DNA of 64,000 bases from Blastopirellula marina DSM 3645 (GTDB lineage Bacteria; Planctomycetota; Planctomycetia; Pirellulales; Pirellulaceae), in the NCBI RefSeq assembly GCF_000153105.1, contig NZ_CH672376.1, positions 866,599-930,598 of the forward strand, in the 5' to 3' direction. Position 1 is the first letter of the stretch, and the number at the start of each line of letters is the position of its first letter. The notes beneath the pieces are model-generated. The model searched no databases, was not told the DNA's origin, and saw only the letters and a list, made by a program, of their open reading frames with translations. The position numbers were made by a program, and so were the translations under genes. Shown piece after piece: positions 9,185-17,869 of this stretch.

Positions 9185-9755
9185 GCGTCGCGCCGACATA
9201 GCTTGATCCGGTTCGCCCCTGCGGGGGCTCGCCGGTCAAGATCAGCGTATTGCGATTGATCGCGGTCCAGACAAACCCCGTCAACCGCTTATCGGCGGGC
9301 CGTACGATCGTCAGCGTTGCGCCATCCACTTGGTAGACCCCTGCCAGATTTAAGCGGGGGCGGACAAGCTTGAGCTGGTTGTCTTTCGCTTTCTTGATAG
9401 CGACATGATGCTCGGCGCCCAGCGGCAACGTCATCAGCCATCGCCCTGAATAGTCCACCGGTTCTTGGGGCGTCCAGTCCAGCGCCATCGACTTCTCTTT
9501 CTGAGCAGGCTGGGCTTGTTTCGGCTGCTTCTGCGGTTGAGCGACAACTTTCGGTTGGGGGGCCGGCGCAGTGTTGCGATCGATCGCGGCGCTGTTTTTA
9601 TCGACTTGGGACTCAATCCGTTCCAAGCGTTGCTCTAGCTGACGAATCTGGGCGATCAGTCCGTCAATCAAGCCTTCGCCAGGCTCTGCGGCCGCGACCG
9701 TGGTCGCCAAGGAAAGCGTCGCCACGCAGAAAAGTGCGATCAAATAGCGAAACAT
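9150..9755 (-). CDS. Exported coiled-coil protein of unknown function
   Basis: A 201-residue protein with a clear signal peptide (MFRYLIALFCVATLSLATTVAAA). After it comes a short heptad-rich helix around residues 28-60 (LIAQIRQLEQRLERIESQV) that could oligomerise, a Pro/Gln/Lys-rich linker around residues 62-88, and a compact C-terminal domain beginning near VDYSGRWLMTLP with alternating beta strands (QLKLVRP, LAGVYQVDGATLTIV, NTLILTG). That C-terminal pattern is seen in many planctomycete exported proteins annotated only as hypothetical. It converges on, and overlaps by 35 bases, the membrane-anchored paralogue gene. Function unknown. Confidence 0.75.
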   Translation of the reverse strand: MFRYLIALFCVATLSLATTVAAAEPGEGLIDGLIAQIRQLEQRLERIESQVDKNSAAIDRNTAPAPQPKVVAQPQKQPKQAQPAQKEKSMALDWTPQEPVDYSGRWLMTLPLGAEHHVAIKKAKDNQLKLVRPRLNLAGVYQVDGATLTIVRPADKRLTGFVWTAINRNTLILTGEPPQGRTGSSYVGATLTRLVESPESR

Positions 9756-9803
9756 GAGCGTGTTCCTTCAAGGTGCGGGCAATTTGGGGAGCGGACGGAC
9801 GTG

Positions 9804-11696
9804 CTATTTATCGTAATCCGTCAATTCGCGAGGAGGAAACGCGGCTCGCAACGCGTTCAAAACCACGATCACATCGATAATCTCTTGCGATATCGCTCCC
9901 GCTACCGGCGGCAGCCAACCAGCGGATGCAATCAGCATCCCGATCATGCTGAGGGCGATTCCTCCCACGGCGCTTTGCAACGCGATCGTGCGCATGCGAC
10001 GACCGATATGGAGCAGCTTGTCGACGGTTTCCAGCGAGCTGTCGAGCACGACGACCCCGGCCGCTTCGGTGGTGACGTCACTGTTTTGGCCAAACGCGAC
10101 GCCGACGGTCGCCGCCGCGAGAGCCGGAGCGTCGTTGATGCCGTCTCCCACAAACAAGGTTGCGGCGCTGGCCGTTTCGCGCTGGACAAGCTCCAGCTTT
10201 TCTTCCGGCGTTTGATTAAAAAAGACCTCGTGGATGCCGACTTGATCGGCCAAGAATCGCGCCTCCGATTCTCGGTCGCCGGTGACCAGCATCAGCTTGC
10301 TGATCTGATGTTGCGGTCCCAGGTGATCGATAAATCGTTTCCCCTCGCGTCGCGGCGCATCGCGAAAGAAGTAGACGGACGCTAGTTTTTCATCGACCAG
10401 CACGACGCACTCCAACCCTCCTTGCTGCTCCGGCAATATCGCTTCCGGTTGTTCTTTCAAGAGTTGCTTGCGGCTGGTGATCCGCACCTCGTGGCCGTGA
10501 ACAAGACCCCGCATTCCTTGGCCAGGGCGTTCGCTGACCTGGGTGACGTCATAGGACGCCGCAGACGCTGCTTCCGCCGCTTTCTGGATCGCCGCCGCAA
10601 GCGGGTGCTTCGAGTAGCGTTCTAAGCTGGCGATCAGCGCGAGCGTTTCCAGCGGATCGCACTCGGCCGAATTCCATTGGTCATAGATGCGGGGCTCGCC
10701 ATAGGTCAGCGTTCCCGTCTTGTCGAAGATCACCGTGCGGCAACGATCGACCTGTTCAAGCACCGCCGGAAGTCGAATGATGATCCCCATTTGTGCGGCG
10801 AGCGAAATCGAGCCGATGATCGCCACCGGAATTGCGATCAACAAAGGGCAGGGGGTCGCAACGACGATGACCGCCAAAAAGCGGGTCGCATCGCCGCTGA
10901 AGTACCAGGCCACTCCGGCGATCGCCAGGGCGAGCGGCGTGTAGTACGCGCCCAACTGGTCCGCCAAACGCCGCATGTGGGGGCGTTGCTGCTCTGACTT
11001 CCGCATCACTTCCATGATTTTCGCATAGCGCGAGTCGACCGCTTGTCGTTCGGCCTGAATGGTCAACGCTCCATCGCCGTTGACCGCGCCCGATAAGACG
11101 CTGACTCCTGGCGTTTTCGACATCATGTAGGGTTCGCCGGTCAGGTACGATTCGTCCATGACGCTGTGCCCCTCGATCACGACTCCATCGACTGGGGAGA
11201 CTTCGTGCGGCAAGATGACGACGACGTCTCCCACGTCAATCGCATCCACGGCGACATCTTCCAAAGCGGCGCCGTTGCGACGATGCGCGATCGACGGTAG
11301 TCGTTTGGCCAGCGCTTGCAGAACGGCGGAAGCGCGGCCGACGGCGAACGACTCCAGCGCTTCGCCGCCGGAGAGCATCAGCACGACGATCGAGCCGGCC
11401 AGATACTCACCCAGCAGCGCCGATGCGACGATCGAAATACCCGCGAGCAAATCGGCGCCAAAATCGAGGTGAACGACTTTGTTGAGCAGTTCCAAAATCA
11501 GCGGTACGCCCCCGATCGCCAGCGTGATCCACAGCGGGAGATTGAACATTGTGGGAGGGACATCGCAACCGAAACGTAGGAGGAGGTGCGCGGCGATACC
11601 GACAATTGCGAGTAAAGCGATTGCTAATTGCCGGTGACGCCAAAGCTGGCGCCAGAGCGAGACTTGCGATAGCGACGAATTTGCTGGCGAATTCAT
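9804..11696 (-). CDS. Heavy-metal P1B-type ATPase with TPC motif, no metal-binding domain
   Basis: A 630-residue metal-pumping ATPase. It shows the phosphorylation motif DKTGT (Asp325), the P1B-specific His-Pro pair (KHPLAAAI), the GEP/TGEP actuator loop (SYLTGEP) and GDGINDAPALA. The intramembrane metal site reads ATPCPL, with Cys283. It is therefore a TPC type, not the CPC of copper and zinc exporters; non-CPC P1B pumps have been linked with metals such as Co, Ni or Fe. There is no N-terminal HMA or His-rich domain. The protein starts with a short polar segment and goes straight into the membrane helices. No metal regulator is adjacent. Transport of a divalent metal out of the cytoplasm is likely; the actual metal is not deducible. 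Confidence 0.9.
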   Translation of the reverse strand: MNSPANSSLSQVSLWRQLWRHRQLAIALLAIVGIAAHLLLRFGCDVPPTMFNLPLWITLAIGGVPLILELLNKVVHLDFGADLLAGISIVASALLGEYLAGSIVVLMLSGGEALESFAVGRASAVLQALAKRLPSIAHRRNGAALEDVAVDAIDVGDVVVILPHEVSPVDGVVIEGHSVMDESYLTGEPYMMSKTPGVSVLSGAVNGDGALTIQAERQAVDSRYAKIMEVMRKSEQQRPHMRRLADQLGAYYTPLALAIAGVAWYFSGDATRFLAVIVVATPCPLLIAIPVAIIGSISLAAQMGIIIRLPAVLEQVDRCRTVIFDKTGTLTYGEPRIYDQWNSAECDPLETLALIASLERYSKHPLAAAIQKAAEAASAASYDVTQVSERPGQGMRGLVHGHEVRITSRKQLLKEQPEAILPEQQGGLECVVLVDEKLASVYFFRDAPRREGKRFIDHLGPQHQISKLMLVTGDRESEARFLADQVGIHEVFFNQTPEEKLELVQRETASAATLFVGDGINDAPALAAATVGVAFGQNSDVTTEAAGVVVLDSSLETVDKLLHIGRRMRTIALQSAVGGIALSMIGMLIASAGWLPPVAGAISQEIIDVIVVLNALRAAFPPRELTDYDK

Positions 11697-11881
11697 GAAC
11701 GAGCGTCAAATCGAAGGAATATCGGCAATGGATGCGTCAGTCTAGCGAATCACTAGCGACCCAGGCGAATTGGATCTTCCCGTTGCGAGGAGAAAATCCC
11801 CTCCATTTCGTTCGCATGCATAGCAAGATTCGCTAGAATGCGGGAGTGTCGAACCTTTCTCCTCTTTCAACTCGATACGCT

Positions 11882-13429
11882 ATGTCTCGTTTTTCGATGG
11901 TTCGCTTGGCGATCGCTCTGTTCCTCTTTCCGACTGCCATCGCGGTTGCCGAAGAAGGGGCCGATCGTTCGGCTCCAATGACAGCTCGCATCGATCAGCT
12001 GCTGCTGGAACGTCTGAAATCAGCCGGGGTGGAGCCGGCTCCGGCAGCCGACGACGGCGAGTTTTTGCGCCGCGCCTATCTGGATCTAAGCGGCACGATC
12101 CCTCCGGTGGCGATCACGCGAGACTATCTGGCCGACAGCTCGCCTGCGAAGCGTCGCCAATTGATTGAGCGTTTGCTGGCGTCGCCGGCGTTCGCGTCGC
12201 ATCTGGCCAGCACTTGGCGCGAGATCATCTTGAAACCGACCGATGACTTTCAGCAATTGCAAAATCAGTTTGCGCTGCAAGCCTGGCTGCGTGAGCAGTT
12301 CTCGGAAAATGCTCGGTACGATCGCATCGTCGAGCAATTCATTACGGCCAGCAGCGAGCAGGATGGTCCGGTTTATTTTTACGACGCACTCGATTTGAAG
12401 CCGGAACAATTGGCGGCCGAGACGTCGCGGATTTTTCTGGGGCTGCACATTCAGTGCGCCGAATGTCACGATCACCCGTTCGACGATTGGAAGCAGCGTG
12501 ACTTTTGGGGCTACGCCGCCTTCTTTGCGCGTGTCGCCAAGCGGGATAGCGCCATGGGGCGAATCTCGTTGGTCGATCAAGAAATGGGGGAAGTGAAGAT
12601 TCCCGAATCGGAAGAAACCGTCGCGCCGCTTTATCCCGGCGGCAGCGCGCCCAGTGATCGCTTTGGCGGCACCCGTCGACAAAAATTGGCGGTCTGGATG
12701 GTTGCACGCGACAATCCTTACACGGCCCGCCGCGCGGTTAACTGGGCATGGGCGCATTTGTTTGGTCGTGGATTGGTGGAGCCGGTGGATGATCTTTCGC
12801 CGCTCAATGCGCCCAGCCATCCCGCGCTAATGGAGGAGTTGACGCAATATTTTATCGACTCCGGCTACGACCTGCGACAATTGTTGCGGACGCTGGCGAT
12901 GACCGACGCCTACGCACGCAGCAGTCAAAACGTGGATGGTCAGCGCCCGGAACTATTCGCCAACATGGCGATCAAATCACTCTCGCCCGAGCAACTGTAC
13001 GACGCCATTTTAAGACTAGGACTGATTCGCGAGACGGTCGGCGACCTGAGCAGCCAGGCTCCTCAGCCCTTCGATCGATCGCAGCAACGACTTCAATTTG
13101 TCGCTCGAATGCGCACCGTTTCTCTGGATCGCACCGACTTTGAAACCGGGGCGCCGCAAGCGCTCGCGCTGATGAATGGCCCGCCGGTCTCGTTGGCGAC
13201 GGCGCCAGAAACGAGCGGGTTTTTAAAGTCGTTGGAAGCTCCCTTTTTTAGCGATGAGCAGCGTGTGGAATTGATCGCGCTGGCCGCCTACTCGCGACAG
13301 CCGACCGCGGAAGAGCGACAACGATTTAGCGAGTACCTAGCGACCGCTTCTCCCAACGAAAAGAAACAAGCGCTGGGCGATCTGTTGTGGGCGGTCGCCG
13401 CCAGCGCTGAGTTTATGCTCAATCATTAA
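11882..13429 (+). CDS. DUF1549/DUF1553 (PSD1-type) exported protein
   Basis: The ATG at 11882 is preferred over GTG at 11846 because it gives a tidy signal peptide (FSMVRLAIALFLFPTAIAVA). The 515-residue protein has the DUF1549 domain first, with LRRAYLDLSGTIPP and the Cys-x2-Cys-His motif CAECHDHPFDDW. DUF1553 follows, with RRAVNWAWAHLFGRGLVEPVDD and SGYDLRQLLRTLAMTDAYARSS. This pair is found in large numbers in planctomycetes and Verrucomicrobia, almost always next to a DUF1501 gene, as here 14 bases downstream. The CAECH motif resembles a c-type heme site, but heme binding is not shown. It is exported; the biochemical role is unknown. Confidence 0.92.
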   Translation: MSRFSMVRLAIALFLFPTAIAVAEEGADRSAPMTARIDQLLLERLKSAGVEPAPAADDGEFLRRAYLDLSGTIPPVAITRDYLADSSPAKRRQLIERLLASPAFASHLASTWREIILKPTDDFQQLQNQFALQAWLREQFSENARYDRIVEQFITASSEQDGPVYFYDALDLKPEQLAAETSRIFLGLHIQCAECHDHPFDDWKQRDFWGYAAFFARVAKRDSAMGRISLVDQEMGEVKIPESEETVAPLYPGGSAPSDRFGGTRRQKLAVWMVARDNPYTARRAVNWAWAHLFGRGLVEPVDDLSPLNAPSHPALMEELTQYFIDSGYDLRQLLRTLAMTDAYARSSQNVDGQRPELFANMAIKSLSPEQLYDAILRLGLIRETVGDLSSQAPQPFDRSQQRLQFVARMRTVSLDRTDFETGAPQALALMNGPPVSLATAPETSGFLKSLEAPFFSDEQRVELIALAAYSRQPTAEERQRFSEYLATASPNEKKQALGDLLWAVAASAEFMLNH

Positions 13430-13443
13430 CGAGAGGACGGGAG

Positions 13444-14760
13444 ATGGCCGCGACCGATCGACGACGATTTTTGCAGCAAGCGCTGCTGGGCGCCGCGAGT
13501 TGTTCGTGGTTGCCTGCGTTGGTGCAAGCCGCTGCCGAGCAACCTGTCAAACGCCGCTGCATCGTGCTTTGGATGTCTGGCGGACCGAGCCAGATGGACA
13601 CGTTTGATCTGAAGCCGGGGCATGCCAACGGCGGCGAGTACAAAGAGATTGAGACCAGCGTCCCCGGCCTCAAGTTCAGCGAGCATCTGCCGCATCTGGC
13701 CAAGCAGGCCGATCGCCTGGCGATCTTGCGCGGCATGAGCACCAAAGAAGGAGATCACATTCGGGGCTCCTATCTAATGCATACCGGAGAGCGTCCCGGC
13801 GGACCGCTCCGCTATCCGGCGATTGGCGCGTCGCTGTCAAAGGCGTTGGGCGATCCGCAGGCCGATCTGCCGAACTTTGTCGCCGTCAATCCCAACGCGG
13901 CGTTTAGTCAAGCGTCGATCAGCGGCGGTTTCCTGGGGCCCAAATACGCCGCGACGACGGTGGGCCAGCGTGCGATGGCTGGACCGGCAAGCCCAGCTGC
14001 AGGCGCAACAGGGCTTGTGGATCTGGGAGTCGACTATTTGCAATTGCCGGGGGAGGTTTCGCCGGAACGAGCCGAAGCGCGGATGAAGCTTTGGCGCGGC
14101 CAGCAAGAGTCATTTTTGGCGCTGCGCGATGCGGCGGCGCCCAAGTCGCACGATACGATTTTTCGCCGCGCCGTGCGCATGATGAATCCCGCTGCCGCGG
14201 CGGCGTTCGACCTGCAGCAGGAAGAAGACGCCGTGCGTGAGTCGTATGGCGCCGGCCGGTTCGGCCAGGGTTGCTTGATTGCACGCCGCTTGATCGAACG
14301 CGGCGTGCCGTTTGTCGAAGTGACGCACGGCGCCGACGGACTCGGCTGGGATACGCACCAGGCCAACTTTGCCGGTGTTAAAGCGTTGTCGGCAGAGCTC
14401 GACCAGGGTTGGTCCACTTTGATGCGCGAGTTGGACGAACGCGGCTTGCTCGATTCGACGACGATCCTTTGGATGGGAGAGTTTGGGCGAACTCCGCAGA
14501 TCAACGCCAATGCGGGACGCGATCATTTTCCGGACGCTTGGAGCTGCGTCTTGGCCGGCGGCGGCATTGCCGGTGGGCAAGCGTATGGCTCGACCAGCGA
14601 AGGGGGGCAGGAGGTGGTCGATGGAAAGACCGAAGTGCCCGATCTGATCGCGACGCTGTGTGCGGCGGTGGGCGTAGACCCGGCGACCGAGAACATTTCT
14701 CCTCTGTCGCGACCCATCAAAATCAGCGAGGGGGCGCCGATTCGTGCGTTGTTGTCGTAA
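13444..14760 (+). CDS. DUF1501 exported protein (sulfatase-fold related)
   Basis: A 438-residue protein with a Tat-like signal (TDRRRFLQQALLGAASCSWLPALVQA) and a DUF1501 domain over the rest. Recognisable family segments are CIVLWMSGGPSQMDTFDLKP near residue 40, RLAILRGMSTKEGDHIRGSY, FVEVTHGADGLGWDTH, and ILWMGEFGRTPQINANAGRDHFP. DUF1501 proteins have the alkaline-phosphatase/sulfatase fold, but their substrates are unknown. The gene lies 14 bases after the DUF1549/DUF1553 gene, the standard arrangement in this phylum, and its 3' end overlaps the EF-hand lipoprotein gene by 17 bases. All three are probably one operon. A folded, cofactor-bearing exported protein would explain the Tat signal. 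Confidence 0.92.
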   Translation: MAATDRRRFLQQALLGAASCSWLPALVQAAAEQPVKRRCIVLWMSGGPSQMDTFDLKPGHANGGEYKEIETSVPGLKFSEHLPHLAKQADRLAILRGMSTKEGDHIRGSYLMHTGERPGGPLRYPAIGASLSKALGDPQADLPNFVAVNPNAAFSQASISGGFLGPKYAATTVGQRAMAGPASPAAGATGLVDLGVDYLQLPGEVSPERAEARMKLWRGQQESFLALRDAAAPKSHDTIFRRAVRMMNPAAAAAFDLQQEEDAVRESYGAGRFGQGCLIARRLIERGVPFVEVTHGADGLGWDTHQANFAGVKALSAELDQGWSTLMRELDERGLLDSTTILWMGEFGRTPQINANAGRDHFPDAWSCVLAGGGIAGGQAYGSTSEGGQEVVDGKTEVPDLIATLCAAVGVDPATENISPLSRPIKISEGAPIRALLS

Positions 14761-16492
14761 GCCATCGCTGTTGGTCAGTTTGCTGCTGCTTGGTTTGAAC
14801 GCTTGTCGTCCTGCCGAGCAGCAGGCGACGCTGCCCGCGCCCTCCAATACGACGACCGAGCAAGTCGCGCCGGACCAGGCCGAAGCGCCGCCAGAGGAAG
14901 CGGTCGTCGTCGAGACCGCAAGCGAGCCGGTAGTTGAAGCGTCTGAAGTCAAGCGACCGACGCCGCAGAAGTTGTTGGTGCTTGCCGATCGCCGGCCGCT
15001 GTTGCTGGAGGTCTTGCTTTGGATCGATGGTCGCCCGTTTGACGACGCGCTGACGGCGCTCTCCGAAAAGGTGATCGGCATGGCCGATACTGACGGGGAT
15101 GGAATCTCGACTTGGGACGAACTGGCCGACAATCCGCAGTTTAATCGAGGGCAGCTCGGCAATCTTTCGTTTACGAAGCCGCAGGAACGTGTACGGCTGA
15201 TCAATCTGTACGACGTCAATCGCAATGGTCGCGTCGACGCCGACGAGACCCCGCGATTGCTGACGCGCAATCGCGGCAAAGCCCGCGAGTTCTCGGTCGA
15301 TCCTCGCGCCTATTCCATGTTCCGTCGCAGTCGCGAGCAGTCGGACGTGTTGCGGATCCTGGATCAAGATGGAGACCAGTGGCTATCCGCAGACGAAATG
15401 GAAACCGCGGATGTTTTACTGCGTGCACGTGACGCCGATGCGGATGGGATTGTTTCCGTCGCCGAGTTGGCTCCCCCACGCAGCCCGACGATGGGGATGT
15501 CGGCCAATACCGACTGGCGCGGCGAATTAGGTGCGTTCGTGCTGGATGAAAATACTTCCTGGCCGCAGGTTTTTCATTCTTTGGAGACGATCTACAACTT
15601 TGGCTCGGCGATCGAAATTGCGGCCGTTTTTGGACCAGACTCGCCGCTGACGATGATCGACGAAGATACGGATGGTTATCTTGAATTTCGGGAAGTGGCT
15701 CGCATCGCGCAGTTGCCGCCGAGCGCCACGCTCGAAATCCGCTTTGGCGAGCGAGTCGCAGGAGCCGAGTTTCTGACGCTGACGATTTCTCCCGACGCCG
15801 CTTGCCGGTTGCAGGAGACGGCGTTTGCGGCGAGCAAAGCTTTGGCCGATGGAAATGGTCGGCTATTGATTCATGCCGCCGACGATATCAATTCTCGGCT
15901 GTCGAACAGTCGGGCCCAAAATCTCTTGCAGGTCTATGATCGCGATAAGAACGAGTATCTCGAAAAGGAGGAATTTCCCGAAAACCTGGTGGGCCAACTC
16001 CCCTTCGCCGCGATTGACGCCGACGAAGATGGCCAAGTGACGCTGAAGGAATTGTCGACGGCGCTGGCGAATGTCGATCTGGTGAAGGCCTGCCAGATTC
16101 GGGTGCAGCGCATCGGCGAGATCGACCCGCTGTTCGCCTTGCTAGACGAAAACGGCGACGGCCGCCTGGCGACACGGGAACTACGGGCGGCTGAAAAAAA
16201 ATTGCAGGAACTGGACGCTGATGGGGATCAAGTGGTGACGCTCGACGAATTCCCGGCCTTTGGCGGGCTAGTAATCTATCGGGGGGGAGATCGGGATGGA
16301 ATGACGCTGCCGGCTCGAGAAGCTCAATCGCCTCTCGAGGGACGTCCTGACTGGCATGCCGGGATGGATTTTAACGGCGATGGTGATGTCAGTTGGGCCG
16401 AGTTTCTTGGGAACCGGACGCAATTTGAGGAGCTCGATCGCGACGGGGACGGGCTGCTGTCGGTGGTTGAAGTGGGGAGCAAGTCGATCTAA
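14744..16492 (+). CDS. Lipoprotein with about eleven EF-hand loops
   Basis: Translation is proposed to begin at GTG 14744, inside the DUF1501 gene, with the GGGGGCG stretch about 8 bases upstream. The 582-residue product opens with a lipoprotein signal (LLVSLLLLGLNAC). A Pro/Glu-rich linker follows, then about eleven DxDxDG-type calcium loops from Asp115 to near residue 576, including DTDGDGIS, DVNRNGRVD, DQDGDQWLS, DEDTDGYLE, DENGDGRLA, DFNGDGDVS and DRDGDGLLS. Most end with the Glu expected at loop position 12. EF-hand lipoproteins are common in planctomycetes. The overlap implies translational coupling with the DUF1501 gene. A calcium-stabilised or calcium-responsive envelope protein partnering the PSD1/DUF1501 pair is inferred. 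Confidence 0.9.
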   Translation: MRCCRKPSLLVSLLLLGLNACRPAEQQATLPAPSNTTTEQVAPDQAEAPPEEAVVVETASEPVVEASEVKRPTPQKLLVLADRRPLLLEVLLWIDGRPFDDALTALSEKVIGMADTDGDGISTWDELADNPQFNRGQLGNLSFTKPQERVRLINLYDVNRNGRVDADETPRLLTRNRGKAREFSVDPRAYSMFRRSREQSDVLRILDQDGDQWLSADEMETADVLLRARDADADGIVSVAELAPPRSPTMGMSANTDWRGELGAFVLDENTSWPQVFHSLETIYNFGSAIEIAAVFGPDSPLTMIDEDTDGYLEFREVARIAQLPPSATLEIRFGERVAGAEFLTLTISPDAACRLQETAFAASKALADGNGRLLIHAADDINSRLSNSRAQNLLQVYDRDKNEYLEKEEFPENLVGQLPFAAIDADEDGQVTLKELSTALANVDLVKACQIRVQRIGEIDPLFALLDENGDGRLATRELRAAEKKLQELDADGDQVVTLDEFPAFGGLVIYRGGDRDGMTLPAREAQSPLEGRPDWHAGMDFNGDGDVSWAEFLGNRTQFEELDRDGDGLLSVVEVGSKSI

Positions 16493-16641
16493 ACTTTCCT
16501 TGCTTCTGGGGCAGCCTGCGGCGGAGGCGCACACGCGTTCTTCATCAAATATTTGCCGAGGATTTACGAGTTCTTGTCGTATTCTCCATGCATTAGTGAC
16601 TGGCTTCTCTCGATTTTGGCCGAATTTGCCGCAAAACGTAT

Positions 16642-16697
16642 TTAACGCTTGTTCACAGTTTATTCATCGAATCTTAACAGTCGTTGGTCATCATAGT
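16642..16697 (+). promoter_or_regulatory. Pho-box-like direct-repeat array and -10 candidate upstream of pstS
   Basis: Four hexamers lie on the same helix face: TTAACG (16642-16647), TTCACA (16652-16657), TTCATC (16663-16668) and TTAACA (16674-16679). Their starts are 10, 11 and 11 bases apart. PhoB- and PhoP-type regulators bind such 11-base-period direct repeats, and TTAACA is the known PhoP half-site in Bacillus. A CATAGT hexamer at 16692-16697 lies 12 bases after the last repeat, the place where Pho promoters without a -35 box put the -10. The gap from 16493 to 16784 otherwise contains nothing I can name. Confidence 0.7.
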
Positions 16698-16784
16698 CTG
16701 GCAGTGCTCGGCCGCTGCGGCGATTCGTAGTGTGGTCGGGGATTTCGAAATATCTGTGACATTTTTCAGAGGGAAGCACCCATA

Positions 16785-17753
16785 ATGATCTGCCGCCGGA
16801 ACTTCTTTTTGGTCGCCGCTTTGGCGCTGACCGCACCGCTTGCCGCTTCGGCGCAAGTTCAAGTCGACGAAAACCTGCCGTCTTACAAGCCGGTTCAGGG
16901 AGTCAACGGAAACATCAGCAGCATGGGTTCTGACACCATGAACAACCTGATGACCTTGTGGGCGGAAGGCTTCCAGAAGTTCTACCCCGGCGTCACGATC
17001 GAAATCGAAGGCAAGGGTTCTTCGACCGCTCCGGCCGCTTTGACCAAAGGGACCGCGACGTTTGGCCCGATGAGCCGCCCGATGAAGGAAGATGAAATCG
17101 ACGCCTTCGAGAAGGCCTACGGTTACAAGCCGACCCAACTGGGCACTTCGATCGACATGCTGGCCGTCTTCGTTCACAAGGATAACCCGGTCAAAGGGTT
17201 GTCGCTGGAACAACTCGACGCCATCTTCTCCAGCACTCGCAAGGGTGGCGGTAAAGCCAATATCACCACTTGGGGTCAGCTTGGTTTGGAAGGGGCTTGG
17301 GCCAATCGTGCGATCAGCCTGTATGGTCGTAACTCGGCCTCCGGCACCTATGGCTATTTCAAAGAAAACGCGCTGTTCAAAGGGGACTACAAGACCTCGG
17401 TGAAAGAACAGCCAGGCAGTTCGGCGGTGATCCAAGGGGTCGCCAACGATCAGGCCGGTATCGGCTATAGCGGCATCGGCTACAAAACCGCCGCTGTCCG
17501 CGTCGTGCCGCTCTCGAAGTCAGGCGCCGATTACGTCGAACCGTCGATTGAAACGGTCAGCAGCTACCCGCTGTCGCGTTTCCTGTATTTGAGCGTCAAC
17601 CACAAGCCGGGCAGCCAGCTTGATCCGCTTCGTCTGGAGTTCATCAAGTACATCTTCAGCAAAGACGGTCAGGAAGCGGTTGTGAAAGATGGCTACTTGC
17701 CGCTTAGCGCCAAAGTCGCGGCGCGTCAGCTTGAGATGATCCTCAAGAAGTAG
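16785..17753 (+). CDS. pstS: Phosphate ABC transporter substrate-binding protein PstS
   Basis: A 322-residue periplasmic phosphate-binding protein. A signal peptide (NFFLVAALALTAPLAASAQ) is followed by the family pattern: ISSMGSDTMNNLMTLWAEGF, IEGKGSSTAPAALTKG, GPMSRPMK, NSASGTYGYFKE and QAGIGYSGIGY. The Ser and Thr residues of GSDTM, the Arg-Pro of MSRPM and the NSASGTY loop form the phosphate pocket in this family. It delivers inorganic phosphate to PstCAB. It is the first gene of the operon, behind the Pho-box array at 16642. A terminator between it and pstC should make it the most abundant product, as expected for a binding protein. Confidence 0.96.
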   Translation: MICRRNFFLVAALALTAPLAASAQVQVDENLPSYKPVQGVNGNISSMGSDTMNNLMTLWAEGFQKFYPGVTIEIEGKGSSTAPAALTKGTATFGPMSRPMKEDEIDAFEKAYGYKPTQLGTSIDMLAVFVHKDNPVKGLSLEQLDAIFSSTRKGGGKANITTWGQLGLEGAWANRAISLYGRNSASGTYGYFKENALFKGDYKTSVKEQPGSSAVIQGVANDQAGIGYSGIGYKTAAVRVVPLSKSGADYVEPSIETVSSYPLSRFLYLSVNHKPGSQLDPLRLEFIKYIFSKDGQEAVVKDGYLPLSAKVAARQLEMILKK

Positions 17754-17776
17754 TCGCACCGCTTGCGAATGTTTAC

Positions 17777-17816
17777 CGCGTCGCCCTTGCGCCATGCAGG
17801 GGCGACGCGTTTTTTC
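17777..17816 (+). terminator. Intra-operon terminator between pstS and pstC
   Basis: CGCGTCGCCC (17777-17786) pairs perfectly with GGGCGACGCG (17800-17809) across a 13-base loop, followed by six T residues and TCTTTT. Partial termination here would give more pstS than pstCAB transcript. Confidence 0.9.
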
Positions 17817-17869
17817 TTTTCCCGCGTCTCGGTAGAAACAACGAGACTCTCGCCGGATTAGCCCACCCC

